Positions 6,339 through 12,953 of a stretch of DNA of 12,953 bases are shown here, piece by piece (position 1 is the stretch's first letter; each line of letters begins with the position of its first letter). The stretch spans positions 1 through 12,953 of the forward strand of contig JACQUT010000292.1 in NCBI GenBank assembly GCA_016267585.1. The letters run 5' to 3'. This DNA comes from Cyanobacteria bacterium NC_groundwater_1444_Ag_S-0.65um_54_12. Lineage in GTDB: Bacteria > Cyanobacteriota > Sericytochromatia > S15B-MN24 > VGJW01. Under the pieces are notes generated by a model. It was not told the origin of the DNA. It did no database searches and saw nothing but the letters and a program-made list of their open reading frames with translations. Made by a program: the position numbers and the translations under genes.

Positions 6339-7391
6339 TCAGCCGAGCAATTCCCAGCTTACCGGAGTGCCCCTCTTGACATCATATCTGACTTTCTTAC
6401 CCAGCAGTAACTCATAGTATTTGGGGGCCAGGCCAAAGCCTGGGCGGATCGCCCGGAGGTTCGCCTTCGTGAAGACCTCTCCGGATCGCATATCCTGGGC
6501 CACATACAGCGAGCGACGAAACCGTTTAGCTGCCAGCTCGCGCTCGGTCAGGCCGTAGTGTATCCGGCCCAACGATTGCCAGGCCCTGGTGCTCTCGGTC
6601 ACCAGCGCCGCGAGCTCTGACGGCTCCAGCGAGAATGCCGCATCGACTCCCCCGTCGGCCCGAGACATGGTGAAGTGCTTCTCGATGACCATGGCACCCA
6701 GGGCGACGCTTGCCACCGCCACCCCTATTCCCATGGTGTGATCAGAGAGGCCGACCGGCACCCCGAAGAGATCACGCATGTGGGGGATGGTCAGTAGATG
6801 CGTGTCCTCCGGCGTGGCCGGGTAGCTACTGGTGCACTTGAGCAGGATAAGATCCTGGCAACCGGCTTGTCGCGCTGTCTGTACCGCTTCGTCCAGCTCG
6901 GCCATGGTGGCCATTCCCGTCGAGATGAGCAGAGGCTTGCCAGTCGACGCCACCCGCCGTATGAGTGGCAGGTCCGTGTTTTCGAAGGAAGCGATCTTGT
7001 AAGCCGGTGCACCCAGGGCTTCGAGCAATTCCACCGCCGTGGCGTCGAAGGGGGTGCTGAAGCAGATCATACCCCGGTCCCGGCAACGGTCGAAAATCGG
7101 ACGGTGCCAGTCCCATGGTGTGCTGGCCTGCTGGTAAAGCTGGTAGAGCGAGGTACCTTTCCACAGGCTCTCTGGATCGTCTATGAAGAAATCACCCTCG
7201 TTCAGATCAATTGTCATGGTATCGGCAGTGTAGGTCTGGAGCTTGACCGCGGTCGCACCGGCAGCGGCAGCCGCCTCCACGATTTTCAGGGCACGTTCGA
7301 GCGATTGGTTATGATTGCCGGACAGCTCCGCGATGATGAATGGCGGATGTTTCGGTCCGATCGGGCGGTGGGCGATCGCAATCTCAGACAT
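6339..7391 (-). CDS. pseI: Pseudaminic acid synthase (NeuB family)
   Basis: PseI condenses a 2,4-diamino-2,4,6-trideoxy-L-altrose derivative with phosphoenolpyruvate to form pseudaminic acid, the fifth step of the pathway, in the cytoplasm. The 350-residue length is normal. Residues about 1-280 are the NeuB TIM barrel: FIIAELSGNHNQ (18-29), AVKLQTYTADTMT (48-60), then STPFDA, KIASFE, LISTGMA, LLKCTSSYP, GLSDHT and EKHFT in the expected order. The last 60 or so residues (RRSLYVAQDMRSGE onward) form the SAF/antifreeze-like domain that closes over the active site. ATG 7391 overlaps the end of the upstream formyltransferase gene by 8 nt, with AGGA before it. The SLYQLYQQASTPWDWH segment favours PseI over sialic or legionaminic acid synthases, and the pseB-pseC-pseG context agrees. 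Confidence 0.95.
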   Translation of the reverse strand: MSEIAIAHRPIGPKHPPFIIAELSGNHNQSLERALKIVEAAAAAGATAVKLQTYTADTMTIDLNEGDFFIDDPESLWKGTSLYQLYQQASTPWDWHRPIFDRCRDRGMICFSTPFDATAVELLEALGAPAYKIASFENTDLPLIRRVASTGKPLLISTGMATMAELDEAVQTARQAGCQDLILLKCTSSYPATPEDTHLLTIPHMRDLFGVPVGLSDHTMGIGVAVASVALGAMVIEKHFTMSRADGGVDAAFSLEPSELAALVTESTRAWQSLGRIHYGLTERELAAKRFRRSLYVAQDMRSGEVFTKANLRAIRPGFGLAPKYYELLLGKKVRYDVKRGTPVSWELLG

Positions 7392-7974
7392 GGTTTGTTT
7401 CCTGGCAGCGCGCGGCTCCGATTAGCTGGCGCACCGGGGTATCCCATCCAGCGGTCAGCAGCGAGGCATATGCTGCTTTAGACTTCAGACGATGGGTCGA
7501 TCCGCCGGGTGGCTGTGGTGTTGCAATCGCAGTTCCGGATCGTATGGCTGGCCAGGATTCGCGAAAAAGCTCAGCAATGGCAACCGAGAGTGCCTCGTAA
7601 CTGGTTCGCAGCGTGTCATCCGGGCTAAACGCGACTGCTCGCTGTGCCAGGATAGCTCCGGTATCTATGCCTGGATCGAGGTAGTGAATAGTTACACCCT
7701 TGGGGGTATCCTCGAGGAAGCTCCAGAGATTGGGATCAGCCCCCCGGTTCCAGGGCAGCAGAGAAATGTGAAGATTGATGGCTCGGCTCGGAAATCTGTC
7801 GAGCAGCTCTGCCTGCAAGATGTGGCGGTAGCCGTAGCTTATCAGGAATTCCATGCCCATGGTAGCGAGCTGGCTACCGGTTATGGGTGCCTCGCACGTT
7901 ACCACCTCGTCTCCCTGGCATTCAAGGAAATCGATCAGCGTCTGCCGCGGCGGACCCAACAAGAGCACCTTCAT
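7384..7974 (-). CDS. Formyltransferase-family enzyme, probable UDP-4-amino-sugar N-formyltransferase of the pseudaminic acid pathway
   Basis: The 196-residue product belongs to the methionyl-tRNA formyltransferase/GART fold and should use 10-formyltetrahydrofolate. The catalytic triad is visible: N67 and H69 in NLHISLLPWNRGADP and D104 in LDPGIDTGAIL, with spacing almost as in Fmt. It lacks Fmt's C-terminal tRNA-binding domain, so it is not a housekeeping Fmt. It lies between pseG and pseI, overlapping pseG by 1 nt (TAATG) and pseI by 8 nt. No PseH N-acetyltransferase is visible, so this enzyme probably formylates the C4 amine of the PseC product, giving an N7-formyl pseudaminic acid. As I recall, an analogous enzyme has been named PseJ in other bacteria; I have not verified this. 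The family is firm; the substrate is inferred from context. Confidence 0.85.
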   Translation of the reverse strand: MKVLLLGPPRQTLIDFLECQGDEVVTCEAPITGSQLATMGMEFLISYGYRHILQAELLDRFPSRAINLHISLLPWNRGADPNLWSFLEDTPKGVTIHYLDPGIDTGAILAQRAVAFSPDDTLRTSYEALSVAIAELFRESWPAIRSGTAIATPQPPGGSTHRLKSKAAYASLLTAGWDTPVRQLIGAARCQETNHV

Positions 7975-9077
7975 TAACTTCGTCCTTCCATGGCTGCTAT
8001 TACCCGGTCAGTTCCCCGACCATCAACCAGCATGGCAGCACGTTCAGCCAGTCGCTGTACTTTCACCGGGGAGCCTAGCAAATCCTCGATTGCCTGCTGC
8101 AGCCCGCTCACGGTGACCGCGCTGGCTGTACCGAGATAGATCCCGGCACCATGGGAATTGCAAGCTTCGACAATTCCTTCCTGGTTGCGTGCCACCGCGA
8201 TGATCAACGCGGGCAGGCCCATGCAACAACGTTCCCAGGTAGTCGAACCGCCGGCTCCGATGGCCAGATCGGCACATGCCATGAGTTCGGCCATCTGGTC
8301 GGCTTGTACATACAAGCTAGCACCAGGCAGCTCAGCTACCTGATCTGCGATTTCCTGACGCTGCTGGTTCTGGGCACCGACCACGACAGCGATAGTCAAA
8401 TCTGGTCTGCCAATCCGCCGCAGTGCTGCCAATGCCTTGGCGGTCTCGTCAGTGGCGTCAGTGCCGCCGAAGCACACCAGAACCCGCCGGACGGAACCAT
8501 CTCGCTTCGCCCTGGTCGCCCGGGCGGCTGCGAACTCGGGCCGTAGCAACGCGAACCGGGTACCGAGCAGGAGCTGGCAATCGTCATGCACGAGCTGTCG
8601 ATAGCGTTCCGCGGGATTTGCCCAGATATTTTGGTCCAGCAACAGCTCGACTTCATGAAAGCGATCGGCCACGTCGTCGATCGCCATCAGATGCCGCACC
8701 GCCGGGCGCAAGCTGCGCTCCCAGGTCCGATCGAGAGCATAGTGGTCGACGATCAGCCAATCCGCCATGGGTGCTGCGGATTCTGCTTTCAGCAGATCTA
8801 GCACCTGCTGCGCATCAGTCTGTTGATCCACCCCCAGCCAGGCGGCATGTGGCAAATCTGCAGTAGTAGATATCAGCTCCTGGTTTGGCCGCGGCAAGCG
8901 CCAAACCCTCACGGTACCCCGAGCTTCCAGGAAGCCGCAAAGGTTACCAGGCAGCTCGCGACAGACGAACGTCACTGCTGACCCGCTTTCCCGCAGTGCC
9001 TCGGCCAGGGCGAGGCAGCGGAATACGTGACCGACGCCCATCTGGTGGGAAGCGTCGGCGCGTACCAGGATCTTCAA
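7974..9077 (-). CDS. pseG: UDP-2,4-diacylamido-2,4,6-trideoxy-beta-L-altropyranose hydrolase
   Basis: PseG removes UDP from the modified altropyranose to release the free hexose used by PseI. The 367-residue product begins with the signature RADASHQMGVGHVFRCLALA (6-25). H17 corresponds to the catalytic His of Campylobacter PseG, and a glycine-rich nucleotide-binding loop is present. The second GT-B-like domain has VLVCFGGTDATDETAKAL and ADLAIGAGGSTTWERCCMGLP, the UDP-binding region typical of MurG-like folds. It is not fused to an acetyltransferase, unlike some PseG proteins. The start is TTG 9077, which overlaps the pseF stop as TTGA; GGAGG lies 7 nt upstream. If the neighbouring formyltransferase acts before it, its natural substrate carries a 4-formamido group instead of the usual 4-acetamido group. 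Confidence 0.93.
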   Translation of the reverse strand: MKILVRADASHQMGVGHVFRCLALAEALRESGSAVTFVCRELPGNLCGFLEARGTVRVWRLPRPNQELISTTADLPHAAWLGVDQQTDAQQVLDLLKAESAAPMADWLIVDHYALDRTWERSLRPAVRHLMAIDDVADRFHEVELLLDQNIWANPAERYRQLVHDDCQLLLGTRFALLRPEFAAARATRAKRDGSVRRVLVCFGGTDATDETAKALAALRRIGRPDLTIAVVVGAQNQQRQEIADQVAELPGASLYVQADQMAELMACADLAIGAGGSTTWERCCMGLPALIIAVARNQEGIVEACNSHGAGIYLGTASAVTVSGLQQAIEDLLGSPVKVQRLAERAAMLVDGRGTDRVIAAMEGRS

Positions 9078-9811
9078 CCGTTTGCCTCCAGCTTCTTCTG
9101 CGCGACGTGGGCATTCAGCCTCACCAGCTCGGGATGCCGATCCAGGTACGCGAGCACCCGCTGGGTAGTGATGGGCCCGCCCGCCAGGGCACGAAAGATA
9201 GCGTCGAGCAACTGGAAATCCTCCAAAGTGTCCAGGGTCCAGCGGTGGTGCGAGAGGTCAACGTCATTTACCAGGTGATATAACCGGAATAGCTCGGGGT
9301 GCTGGTAGAGATAGGGGGTGACATGTTCCCGCTCGTGCGGCTTGGTAGCCTGCAAGAAAGCGGTTTCGAGGGCAGCCGCCGTGAACACTTCCGCATCGAG
9401 ACCCCGCGGATAGGTCCGCTGCAGCGTGTTGCTGGCATAATCTACTCCAGCGCCCAGCTGGGCGACGAAGGTCTCTATTAGCGTTCCCAGCACGCCTGGA
9501 TCGAGCAACGGACAGTCGGCTGTCACCCGTAACACCACACGGGCGCCACTTTGCTGCGCTGCCAGGTGATACCGGGCCAGGACGTCATCTTCGCTGCCCC
9601 GAAACCAGCGCGCGCCGCAGCGCTTGGCTTCTTCCACCACCACATCATCGGAAGGACAGACCGTGGTAGCCACGACGATATCCGCCACCGGCGCCGCCTG
9701 AACTCGTGCGATGACATGGGCGAGGACCGTCTGACCGCCCAGCGCCAGCAGTACCTTGCCTGGCAGCCGCGTGGAGCCCATGCGGGCCTGGATGATGGCA
9801 ACCACTCTCAT
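9074..9811 (-). CDS. pseF: CMP-pseudaminic acid cytidylyltransferase, SpsF-type
   Basis: This enzyme is expected to activate pseudaminic acid with CTP to CMP-pseudaminic acid, the last step before transfer. The 245-residue protein opens with the nucleotidyltransferase signature IIQARMGSTRLPGKVL (6-21) and continues with DIVVATT, WFRGSEDDVLARY and VLRVTADCPLLDP, the metal- and nucleotide-binding core of the CMP-sialate-synthetase-like superfamily. The LPGK and DVLARY pattern and the C-terminal RWTLDTLEDF segment match the SpsF (COG1861) group, not classical NeuA. Such proteins commonly take the PseF position in pse clusters. ATG 9811 overlaps the pseC stop as ATGA, with GGAG 8 nt upstream, and pseG overlaps its end. 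Sugar specificity is inferred from the operon. Confidence 0.88.
   Translation of the reverse strand: MRVVAIIQARMGSTRLPGKVLLALGGQTVLAHVIARVQAAPVADIVVATTVCPSDDVVVEEAKRCGARWFRGSEDDVLARYHLAAQQSGARVVLRVTADCPLLDPGVLGTLIETFVAQLGAGVDYASNTLQRTYPRGLDAEVFTAAALETAFLQATKPHEREHVTPYLYQHPELFRLYHLVNDVDLSHHRWTLDTLEDFQLLDAIFRALAGGPITTQRVLAYLDRHPELVRLNAHVAQKKLEANG
9085..9089 (-). promoter_or_regulatory. Ribosome binding site for the TTG start of pseG
   Basis: GGAGG on the minus strand lies 7 nt before TTG 9077-9075, inside the 3' end of pseF. It supports the rare start codon. The resulting protein begins MKILVRADAS, exactly where PseG proteins normally start. Confidence 0.7.
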
Positions 9812-10977
9812 GGCGAAAGCTCCGCGACGGTACGCTGGATGGCCCGGATGACGCGGCGCACGTCGTCATCGTTCATGCGCGGGAAGATAGGGAGCGAAAT
9901 GGCCCGGGCATAGTAGCGCTCAGCTTCCGGAAAGTCACCCGGCAGGTAGCCGAACTTCCGAGCGTAATAGGGTTGCAGATGAACCGGAATATAATGAACA
10001 TTGACGCCTAGCCCTTGTTCCCGCAGCTGATCGAAAGCTTGCGCCCGGTCAATTGTGCGCAATTGTAGAACATAGAGGTGATATGAAGAAAACGCGCCCG
10101 GGCGGATCACCGGGATAATCAGTTCAGGCATGGCCCGAAATGCTTCGTCATAGGCAGCAGATATTGCCAGACGGCGTTCGATGAAAGCAGTCAGACGTTC
10201 GAGCTGCTGGAGTCCGAGAGCGCATTGAAAATCCGTGATGCGGTAATTGAAGCCCAACTCCTGCATCTCGTAGTACCAGGGCCCGTCATATCGCTCGAGT
10301 CGACCGGGATCACGGGCGATGCCGTGGTTCCGCAGCAATAACAGCTTCTCGTATAATTCAGACGAGTTGGTGGTCACTGCTCCACCCTCACCCGACGTGA
10401 TGTGCTTGACCGGATGGAATGAGAAGATGGTCATGGCGCTGTGGGCACATGAGCCAACAAGGTTGTTTTGGCCATTTAGCTGGTAACTGGCGCCGATGGC
10501 ATGCGCAGCATCCTCGATGACCAGAAGTTCGTGTTCCCGGGCTATTTTCCCTAATTCTGACATGTCACACGGCTGGCCAGCAAAATGGACCGGGATCAGC
10601 CCCCGGGTCGCCGGCGTGATGCGCCGCCGAACCGAGGCGGGGTCAAGGCAGTAGGTCACCGGATCGATGTCAGCGAAGCCGGGGCAGGCACCGGTGTAGA
10701 GGAGGCAGTTGGCGGAAGCGACAAAGGTAATGGGCGACGTGATGACCTCATCGCCTGGGCCAAAGCCTGCTGCCAGAGCCGCGAGATGCAGGGCCGCAGT
10801 GCCGTTGGCGACGGCCACGGCGAATTTGGCGCCGCAGCGCCGCGCGAGCGCTCGTTCGAACTCGGCTATCAATGGCCCTTGCGTCAACCAGTCCGACTGC
10901 AGAGCCGCGCTGACGGCCGAGATGTCGCCATCATCAAGCCACTGGTGGCCGTAGGGGATGAAAGGTTGGATCGACAT
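9808..10977 (-). CDS. pseC: UDP-4-amino-4,6-dideoxy-N-acetyl-beta-L-altrosamine transaminase
   Basis: PseC is a PLP-dependent aminotransferase (DegT/DnrJ/EryC1 family). It uses glutamate to aminate C4 of the 4-keto sugar made by PseB. The 389-residue product begins with the typical IPYGHQWLDDGDI motif (7-19). It carries NGTAALHLA (58-66) for phosphate binding, EDAAHAIGA (155-163) with D156 contacting the pyridine nitrogen, and the Schiff-base lysine K191 in FSFHPVKHITSGEGG. HGIARD and YEMQELGFNYRITDFQCALG are further family blocks. The ATG at 10977 lies 44 nt inside the end of pseB, a large overlap, but the N-terminal motif requires it. pseF overlaps its stop by 4 nt. Fifteen of the first nineteen residues look conventional for PseC, so identification is firm. 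Confidence 0.94.
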   Translation of the reverse strand: MSIQPFIPYGHQWLDDGDISAVSAALQSDWLTQGPLIAEFERALARRCGAKFAVAVANGTAALHLAALAAGFGPGDEVITSPITFVASANCLLYTGACPGFADIDPVTYCLDPASVRRRITPATRGLIPVHFAGQPCDMSELGKIAREHELLVIEDAAHAIGASYQLNGQNNLVGSCAHSAMTIFSFHPVKHITSGEGGAVTTNSSELYEKLLLLRNHGIARDPGRLERYDGPWYYEMQELGFNYRITDFQCALGLQQLERLTAFIERRLAISAAYDEAFRAMPELIIPVIRPGAFSSYHLYVLQLRTIDRAQAFDQLREQGLGVNVHYIPVHLQPYYARKFGYLPGDFPEAERYYARAISLPIFPRMNDDDVRRVIRAIQRTVAELSP

Positions 10978-11965
10978 GTTCCCTGATGAGCTCTCTAAGT
11001 TGTTCCACGGTCAGAAAATCCGGGTTGGTACCGCTATGGTAATTGAATCCGGGCTGGCAATAATGCCCCTGGTGCACGGCCATGAACTCCGCGACATCCC
11101 AAAGCGGCAACGCTGGCAGGATGACGAAGTATTTCCCGAACTCTATGGTATTGAGGGCATCGGTTTCGGTGATCATCTCCTCGTGGAGCTTCTCTCCGGG
11201 ACGGAGCCCGACGATTTCTTGCCGGCATGCGGGGGCGATCGCAGCGGCCACATCGCAGATCCGGTAACTGGGGATCTTTGGCACGAAAATCTCACCGCCC
11301 CACATGAGGTCCAGGGCAGCGAGGACCAGCTGCACGCCTTCTAGCAGGGTGATATTGAAGCGCGTCATACGCGGGTCGGTGATCGGCAACACTCCTTCGT
11401 GGCGTTTCTTTAGAAAGTAGGGAATCACGCTGCCACGGCTGCCCATGACGTTACCGTAACGCACCACTGAAAATTGAATAACTCGCTTGCCCTTCATGTT
11501 GTTGGCAGCCACGAACAGCTTGTCCGAACAGAGCTTGGTAGCTCCGTAAAGATTGATCGGGGCAGCGGCCTTGTCAGTGCTGAGGGCTACGACTTTCCGC
11601 ACCCCATTATCGAGGCATGCTTCGATCAGGTTCTGGGCACCGAGCACATTGGTCTGGATACACTCGAAGGGATTGTACTCGGCCACGGGCACGTGCTTGA
11701 GGGCCGCGGCATGCACCACCAGATCGATGCCTTCCAGTGCGCGCCCCAGCCGAGCCTTGTCGCGAACGTCACCGATAAAGTAACGGATCTGCGGAAAGCG
11801 GCGTGGCGAAAACTCTTGCGCCATCTCGAACTGCTTGAGTTCATCCCGGGAAAAGACTACCACTCGGACTATTTCGGGGAAGCGGGTCAGGATGGTTTCG
11901 ACAAACTTCTTGCCAAACGATCCGGTTCCGCCGGTAACCAGGATGGATCTTGCTTGCAACGTCAT
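10934..11965 (-). CDS. pseB: UDP-N-acetylglucosamine 4,6-dehydratase (inverting)
   Basis: PseB starts pseudaminic acid synthesis by converting UDP-GlcNAc to UDP-2-acetamido-2,6-dideoxy-beta-L-arabino-hexos-4-ulose, dehydrating C4/C6 and inverting C5. The 343-residue short-chain dehydrogenase-like protein has the NAD(P) loop TGGTGSFGKKF (11-21), HAAALKHVPVAEYNP (85-99) and the catalytic set T130, D131, K132 in LSTDKAAAPINLYGATK with Y140 and K144. These fall within one residue of the numbering I recall for Helicobacter FlaA1. SVVRYGNVMGSRGSVIP is a further family block. ATG 11965 follows the upstream glycosyltransferase by 14 bp. The end overlaps pseC by 44 nt, and the last few residues (HPLRPPVA) extend slightly past the usual C-terminus. 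Identification is near certain. Confidence 0.95.
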   Translation of the reverse strand: MTLQARSILVTGGTGSFGKKFVETILTRFPEIVRVVVFSRDELKQFEMAQEFSPRRFPQIRYFIGDVRDKARLGRALEGIDLVVHAAALKHVPVAEYNPFECIQTNVLGAQNLIEACLDNGVRKVVALSTDKAAAPINLYGATKLCSDKLFVAANNMKGKRVIQFSVVRYGNVMGSRGSVIPYFLKKRHEGVLPITDPRMTRFNITLLEGVQLVLAALDLMWGGEIFVPKIPSYRICDVAAAIAPACRQEIVGLRPGEKLHEEMITETDALNTIEFGKYFVILPALPLWDVAEFMAVHQGHYCQPGFNYHSGTNPDFLTVEQLRELIREHVDPTFHPLRPPVA

Positions 11966-11979
11966 TTTCCCCGATCAGT

Positions 11980-12953
11980 TCAGCCGCCGGACGCCCACCG
12001 GGCCAACACCGGACCGTCCGGAAACTCCATGACCGGCTTGGCCAGTATACAGGCTAAATGCCGTAATTCGGCATCATGCGGTCCGCCTACCAGCACGATG
12101 CCTTGCGCGGCAGCAACCAAATTGAACAAGGGTTCAGCTCTTTCTATCGCCAATACATCAGGAGTCTCGCCTTGCGGCACTGCTTCTTCCAGGATTTTGG
12201 TCAGCCGTTCTAGCGCATGCGGGGGAGCTGCCGGGACAATGAGCGTCACGCTGGCCGCAGCGGCAAAAGTTTTAGCATAATGCAACACCACTGATTCCCA
12301 GCTAGCGACTGGCGAGTCCCAATCTGGCAGCAGTAAGAGATTGCGGTCTTTCAGTCCTTCGATGGTCAGTGGCTCGACTACCAAGGGTACCGTGGCAGGC
12401 GCTGGCAAGGGAATGAGTAGGTCTTCCGGTCGGATCTTTTCTTGCCACAAAGCTGCCAGCGCTTGCAATTGTGGCCGGAAGCCTGGTGGCACCAGGCAAC
12501 GCCACTTTTCACCAAATTTGCCACTGTTCTCCGTTATTAGCCAATCATAATCATAGTGTTTGCTCTTGAAAGTAACCGAGCCGAAATGATGCAAAAAAAC
12601 ATCGTCGGCGACCCAGATGCGATAACCAGCCAGCTGGGCACGCAAACAAAAGTCGTCATCTTCGAAATTGCCTATGCCAAAGGTCGGGTCTAGACCACCA
12701 ATCTTGCGAACCACCGCAGAGCGCGCCAGCAGGGCAAAGCCAATTACGATATCCGTAAAAAAGCCCTGTCCGGCACAGCGCCGGCGGCGCTGGCGGGCAA
12801 AGTCATGCATGGCTGACAGGCTAGGATAATTCGCCTCCGCTACTTGCTGGCTACTGGCGACGCGATTGGACCGTGGGCCTACTATGCCGATTCGCGGATC
12901 TACGACGAAGCAACGCAGCAGCAAGGTCAGCCATGATTCAGTTACTACTACAT
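11980..12953 (-). CDS. Family-2 glycosyltransferase, 5'-truncated by the window edge
   Basis: The reading frame is open to the right edge, so the N-terminal GT2 nucleotide-binding half is missing. The visible 323 codons begin VVVTESWL and continue ADPRIGIVGPRSN-like sequence. The GGLDPTFGIGNFEDDDFCLR segment contains the ExDD-type acidic motif of GT2 enzymes and is followed by DVFLHHFGSVTF. The last 110 or so residues (from NLLLLPDWDSP) form a Rossmann-like module related to the two modules inside the giant glycosyltransferase at the other end of the operon. A TTG at 12924 could be taken as a start, but conserved GT2 sequence continues upstream of it, so I reject that. pseB follows 14 bp downstream. 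It probably extends or decorates a surface glycan; donor and acceptor are unknown. Confidence 0.85.
   Translation of the reverse strand, partial: VVVTESWLTLLLRCFVVDPRIGIVGPRSNRVASSQQVAEANYPSLSAMHDFARQRRRRCAGQGFFTDIVIGFALLARSAVVRKIGGLDPTFGIGNFEDDDFCLRAQLAGYRIWVADDVFLHHFGSVTFKSKHYDYDWLITENSGKFGEKWRCLVPPGFRPQLQALAALWQEKIRPEDLLIPLPAPATVPLVVEPLTIEGLKDRNLLLLPDWDSPVASWESVVLHYAKTFAAAASVTLIVPAAPPHALERLTKILEEAVPQGETPDVLAIERAEPLFNLVAAAQGIVLVGGPHDAELRHLACILAKPVMEFPDGPVLARWASGG

Noticed and set aside
6798-7481. Long plus-strand open frames opposite pseI and other genes (this one is 227 codons).
   Set aside because: They are antisense to genes with clear family motifs. Their translations show no recognisable domain, and such frames are common opposite GC-rich genes.
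7384-7974. Housekeeping methionyl-tRNA formyltransferase (fmt).
   Set aside because: At 196 residues it lacks the C-terminal tRNA-binding domain, and it is embedded and coupled within the pse operon.

Overview
The window is almost wall-to-wall coding sequence, with no intergenic gap longer than about 25 bp. It holds two convergent transcription units. Two genes at the left end read rightward: a small MscS-type mechanosensitive channel, then a QueD/6-pyruvoyl-tetrahydropterin-synthase-like enzyme 24 bp later. Everything else reads leftward as one tightly packed surface-glycan operon. The two units meet tail to tail with a 6-bp overlap of stop codons at 1267-1272, so there is no room for a conventional terminator between them.

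In transcription order (right to left) the operon is: a family-2 glycosyltransferase running off the right edge, pseB (4,6-dehydratase), pseC (aminotransferase), pseF (SpsF-type cytidylyltransferase), pseG (UDP-sugar hydrolase), a methionyl-tRNA-formyltransferase-like N-formyltransferase, pseI (pseudaminic acid synthase), a SAM methyltransferase with an unrecognised C-terminal domain, and a roughly 1,244-residue multidomain glycosyltransferase/methyltransferase. Start and stop codons overlap by 1-44 nt at most junctions. Together these encode a CMP-pseudaminic acid pathway plus enzymes likely to attach and modify the sugar on a cell-surface glycan. The usual PseH N-acetyltransferase is absent from the window and a formyltransferase occupies its step, so the predicted sugar is an N-formylated pseudaminic acid (5-N-acetyl-7-N-formyl type).

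The most unusual structure is a 93-bp palindromic element present twice, in opposite core orientations: at 2855-2947 inside the multidomain glycosyltransferase gene and at 5347-5439 inside the neighbouring methyltransferase gene. Each copy has two perfect 27-bp inverted arms around a 39-bp core that is identical between copies. The arms differ between copies at 8 positions, and every change is matched by its partner in the opposite arm. Both copies sit in frame, in the same codon phase, and stay free of stops although the core is read in opposite directions. This resembles in principle the Rickettsia palindromic elements, but I do not recognise the sequence.

The organism looks like a Gram-negative bacterium of moderate-to-high G+C. 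I cannot place it further from sequence alone; Pseudomonadota is a guess. By eye the mscS-queD unit and the rightmost glycosyltransferase are less GC-rich than the middle of the operon. The octamer GCGATCGC (the cyanobacterial HIP1 sequence) appears at least five times.
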